DNA of 64,000 nucleotides, taken from assembly GCA_038030265.1 (NCBI GenBank), contig CM075943.1, positions 34,162,001 through 34,226,000 on the forward strand, in the 5' to 3' direction. Positions 63,051 through 64,000 of the stretch are shown here, in pieces; position 1 is the first letter of the stretch; the number at the start of each line of letters is the position of its first letter. The stretch comes from Corythucha ciliata. Lineage: Eukaryota; Arthropoda; Insecta; Hemiptera; Tingidae. The notes below the pieces were generated by a model. That model saw only the letters and a list, made by a program, of their open reading frames with translations, had not been told where the DNA came from and did no database searches. A program made the position numbers and the translations under genes.

Positions 63051-64000
63051 CTCCAGATGAGGCAAACAAATTCCTCAATATCGACAGTGATTGAATACGG
63101 CTAGGTTCGAGGCCGGGATTCTGGTCGAAGGACACGATTAATATTAAAATACTAAATTACTTCTAATTTTGTACATGACAGGGAACACTTTTAAACTTCA
63201 GCTTTATTGTCCAACCTATCTAAGAAATGCTCGTGAGCGTGATTGTCGCGGGCAGCAGGGAAGCCCTTCCTTGCTCCCTCATGAAGCTTACTGGTCGTTT
63301 CTCACTGATACACATAATAAACTAGCCCGTCACTGCGCCGAGTGTTGTCTGTACACGGGGCTTCACGTGGTACGTATCAATTAACTGGGCCTTAAAACGG
63401 TACATAAGGTCTAAGGAACTACTCCGCCAAATTATATCGCTTTTAAAAAAATTTGCAGGCACTTATTTTGGCTTTTCATTCATTGTTTGCTTGATCTACA
63501 AAGAAATTCCAAGGGAGAAACCATGGGAGGGGAAGCTTCATATGTGAAGTTTGGTCACTCATTAATTTTTTTACTCCCGTGACGTCAATTTTGACAAAAA
63601 TTTCCTTAGTTACGAGCATACCTCTGTGTCTATTTACCTTGTTACCATCCTACATCGTTTCCAAAATAAATTATTTTATAACGCGTTGTTAAGTATAATC
63701 TACCTTCAATAAATTTATACAGGGTGGAATTGGATAAGGGTGAAGAAAAATATTAAGTGAAAATGGGCTAAAAATGGAGCAAAATGCCTCCTTATCGAGG
63801 GCCCTATCTCAATCATTTCTAGAGAACCTATAATCAGACAGGTAAAATCACAGACGCCATGTTCGCTCTTATCAATTATCAGTCAGTAAAATCCACCTTT
63901 TGTTGATGTTTTATGGATGTCAACAAACCACCCCCAACCATTCTTATTAAACTGATAAGAACGAACATGGCGCCGTATGCGTCTACTCGTCTTTAAAGGT
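63051..64000. repeat. Right edge, with an inverted-repeat element
   Basis: Bases 63051-63715 show nothing. From 63719 a segment starting ACAGGGTGGAATTGG looks like a transposon or SINE edge. Words near 63855-63885 (GACGCCATGTTCGCTCTTAT) are the near-complement of 63950-63982 (ATAAGAACGAACATGGCGCC). The element may extend beyond the window. Confidence 0.45.

Noticed and set aside
63095..63130. GGTTCGAGGCC, similar to a tRNA B box
   Set aside because: No matching A box, acceptor stem or anticodon arm could be drawn around it.

Overview
The window is eukaryotic nuclear DNA, most likely from an arthropod and probably an insect. The grounds are short GT-AG introns of 57-90 bp in compact genes, a full-length paired-type Pax3/7 segmentation gene, a possible TATA plus TCAGT initiator promoter, and THAP, hAT, PIF/Harbinger, mariner and jockey/I-like elements. 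The species cannot be fixed from the sequence. Coding density is very low and transposon-derived DNA, especially hairpin-forming elements, dominates.

Left part (1-20 kb, + strand genes): a five-exon THAP-domain gene (641-1780); then three large fold-back structures (3.57-4.19, 4.88-7.66 and 10.26-11.16 kb) surrounding a six-exon omega-amidase (Nit2-like) gene at 8158-9295. A 5'-truncated LINE with a 16-bp target duplication lies just downstream of it. From 12.3 to 16.1 kb are degenerate ~30-bp and ~40-bp tandem arrays, the first interrupted by a fold-back mariner derivative. From 16.4 to 19.7 kb is a run of MITE-like hairpins.

Middle part (21.2-46.0 kb, - strand): one gene, paired (prd, Pax3/7), occupies almost 25 kb. 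I could place all exons. Exon 1 (45918-45966) encodes a short N-terminus resembling the start of Drosophila Paired. Exons 2-3 encode the paired domain, the next two a serine-50 paired-class homeodomain, and three more a Ser/Pro/Gly-rich C-terminus. Every exon junction keeps phase and the sum gives 446 codons plus stop. A 93-bp candidate exon at 23085-23177 would add 31 codons in phase. The introns, about 12, 9 and 1-2 kb, are filled with MITEs, degenerate minisatellites, a truncated Harbinger transposase, a LINE RNase H fragment and a Cys-rich transposon-protein remnant.

Right part (46-64 kb): a ~295-bp tandem repeat (48 kb), a possible promoter with a signal-peptide first exon (49.3-49.55 kb), dispersed hairpin MITEs, a poly(A)-tailed LINE 3' end (54.4-55.3 kb), three hairpin elements abutting with a single A between them (55.4-55.8 kb), a broken SWIM zinc-finger gene facing a THAP fragment (58.2-59 kb), and a frameshifted hAT/ZMYM1-like transposase gene (59.4-62.4 kb).

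Only paired, the omega-amidase and perhaps the THAP gene look intact. The most unusual layer is repeat architecture: about 25 separate hairpin or fold-back elements in several families, and at least eight loci of highly diverged ~30-bp tandem arrays that share a loose unit design. No tRNA, rRNA or CRISPR array was seen.
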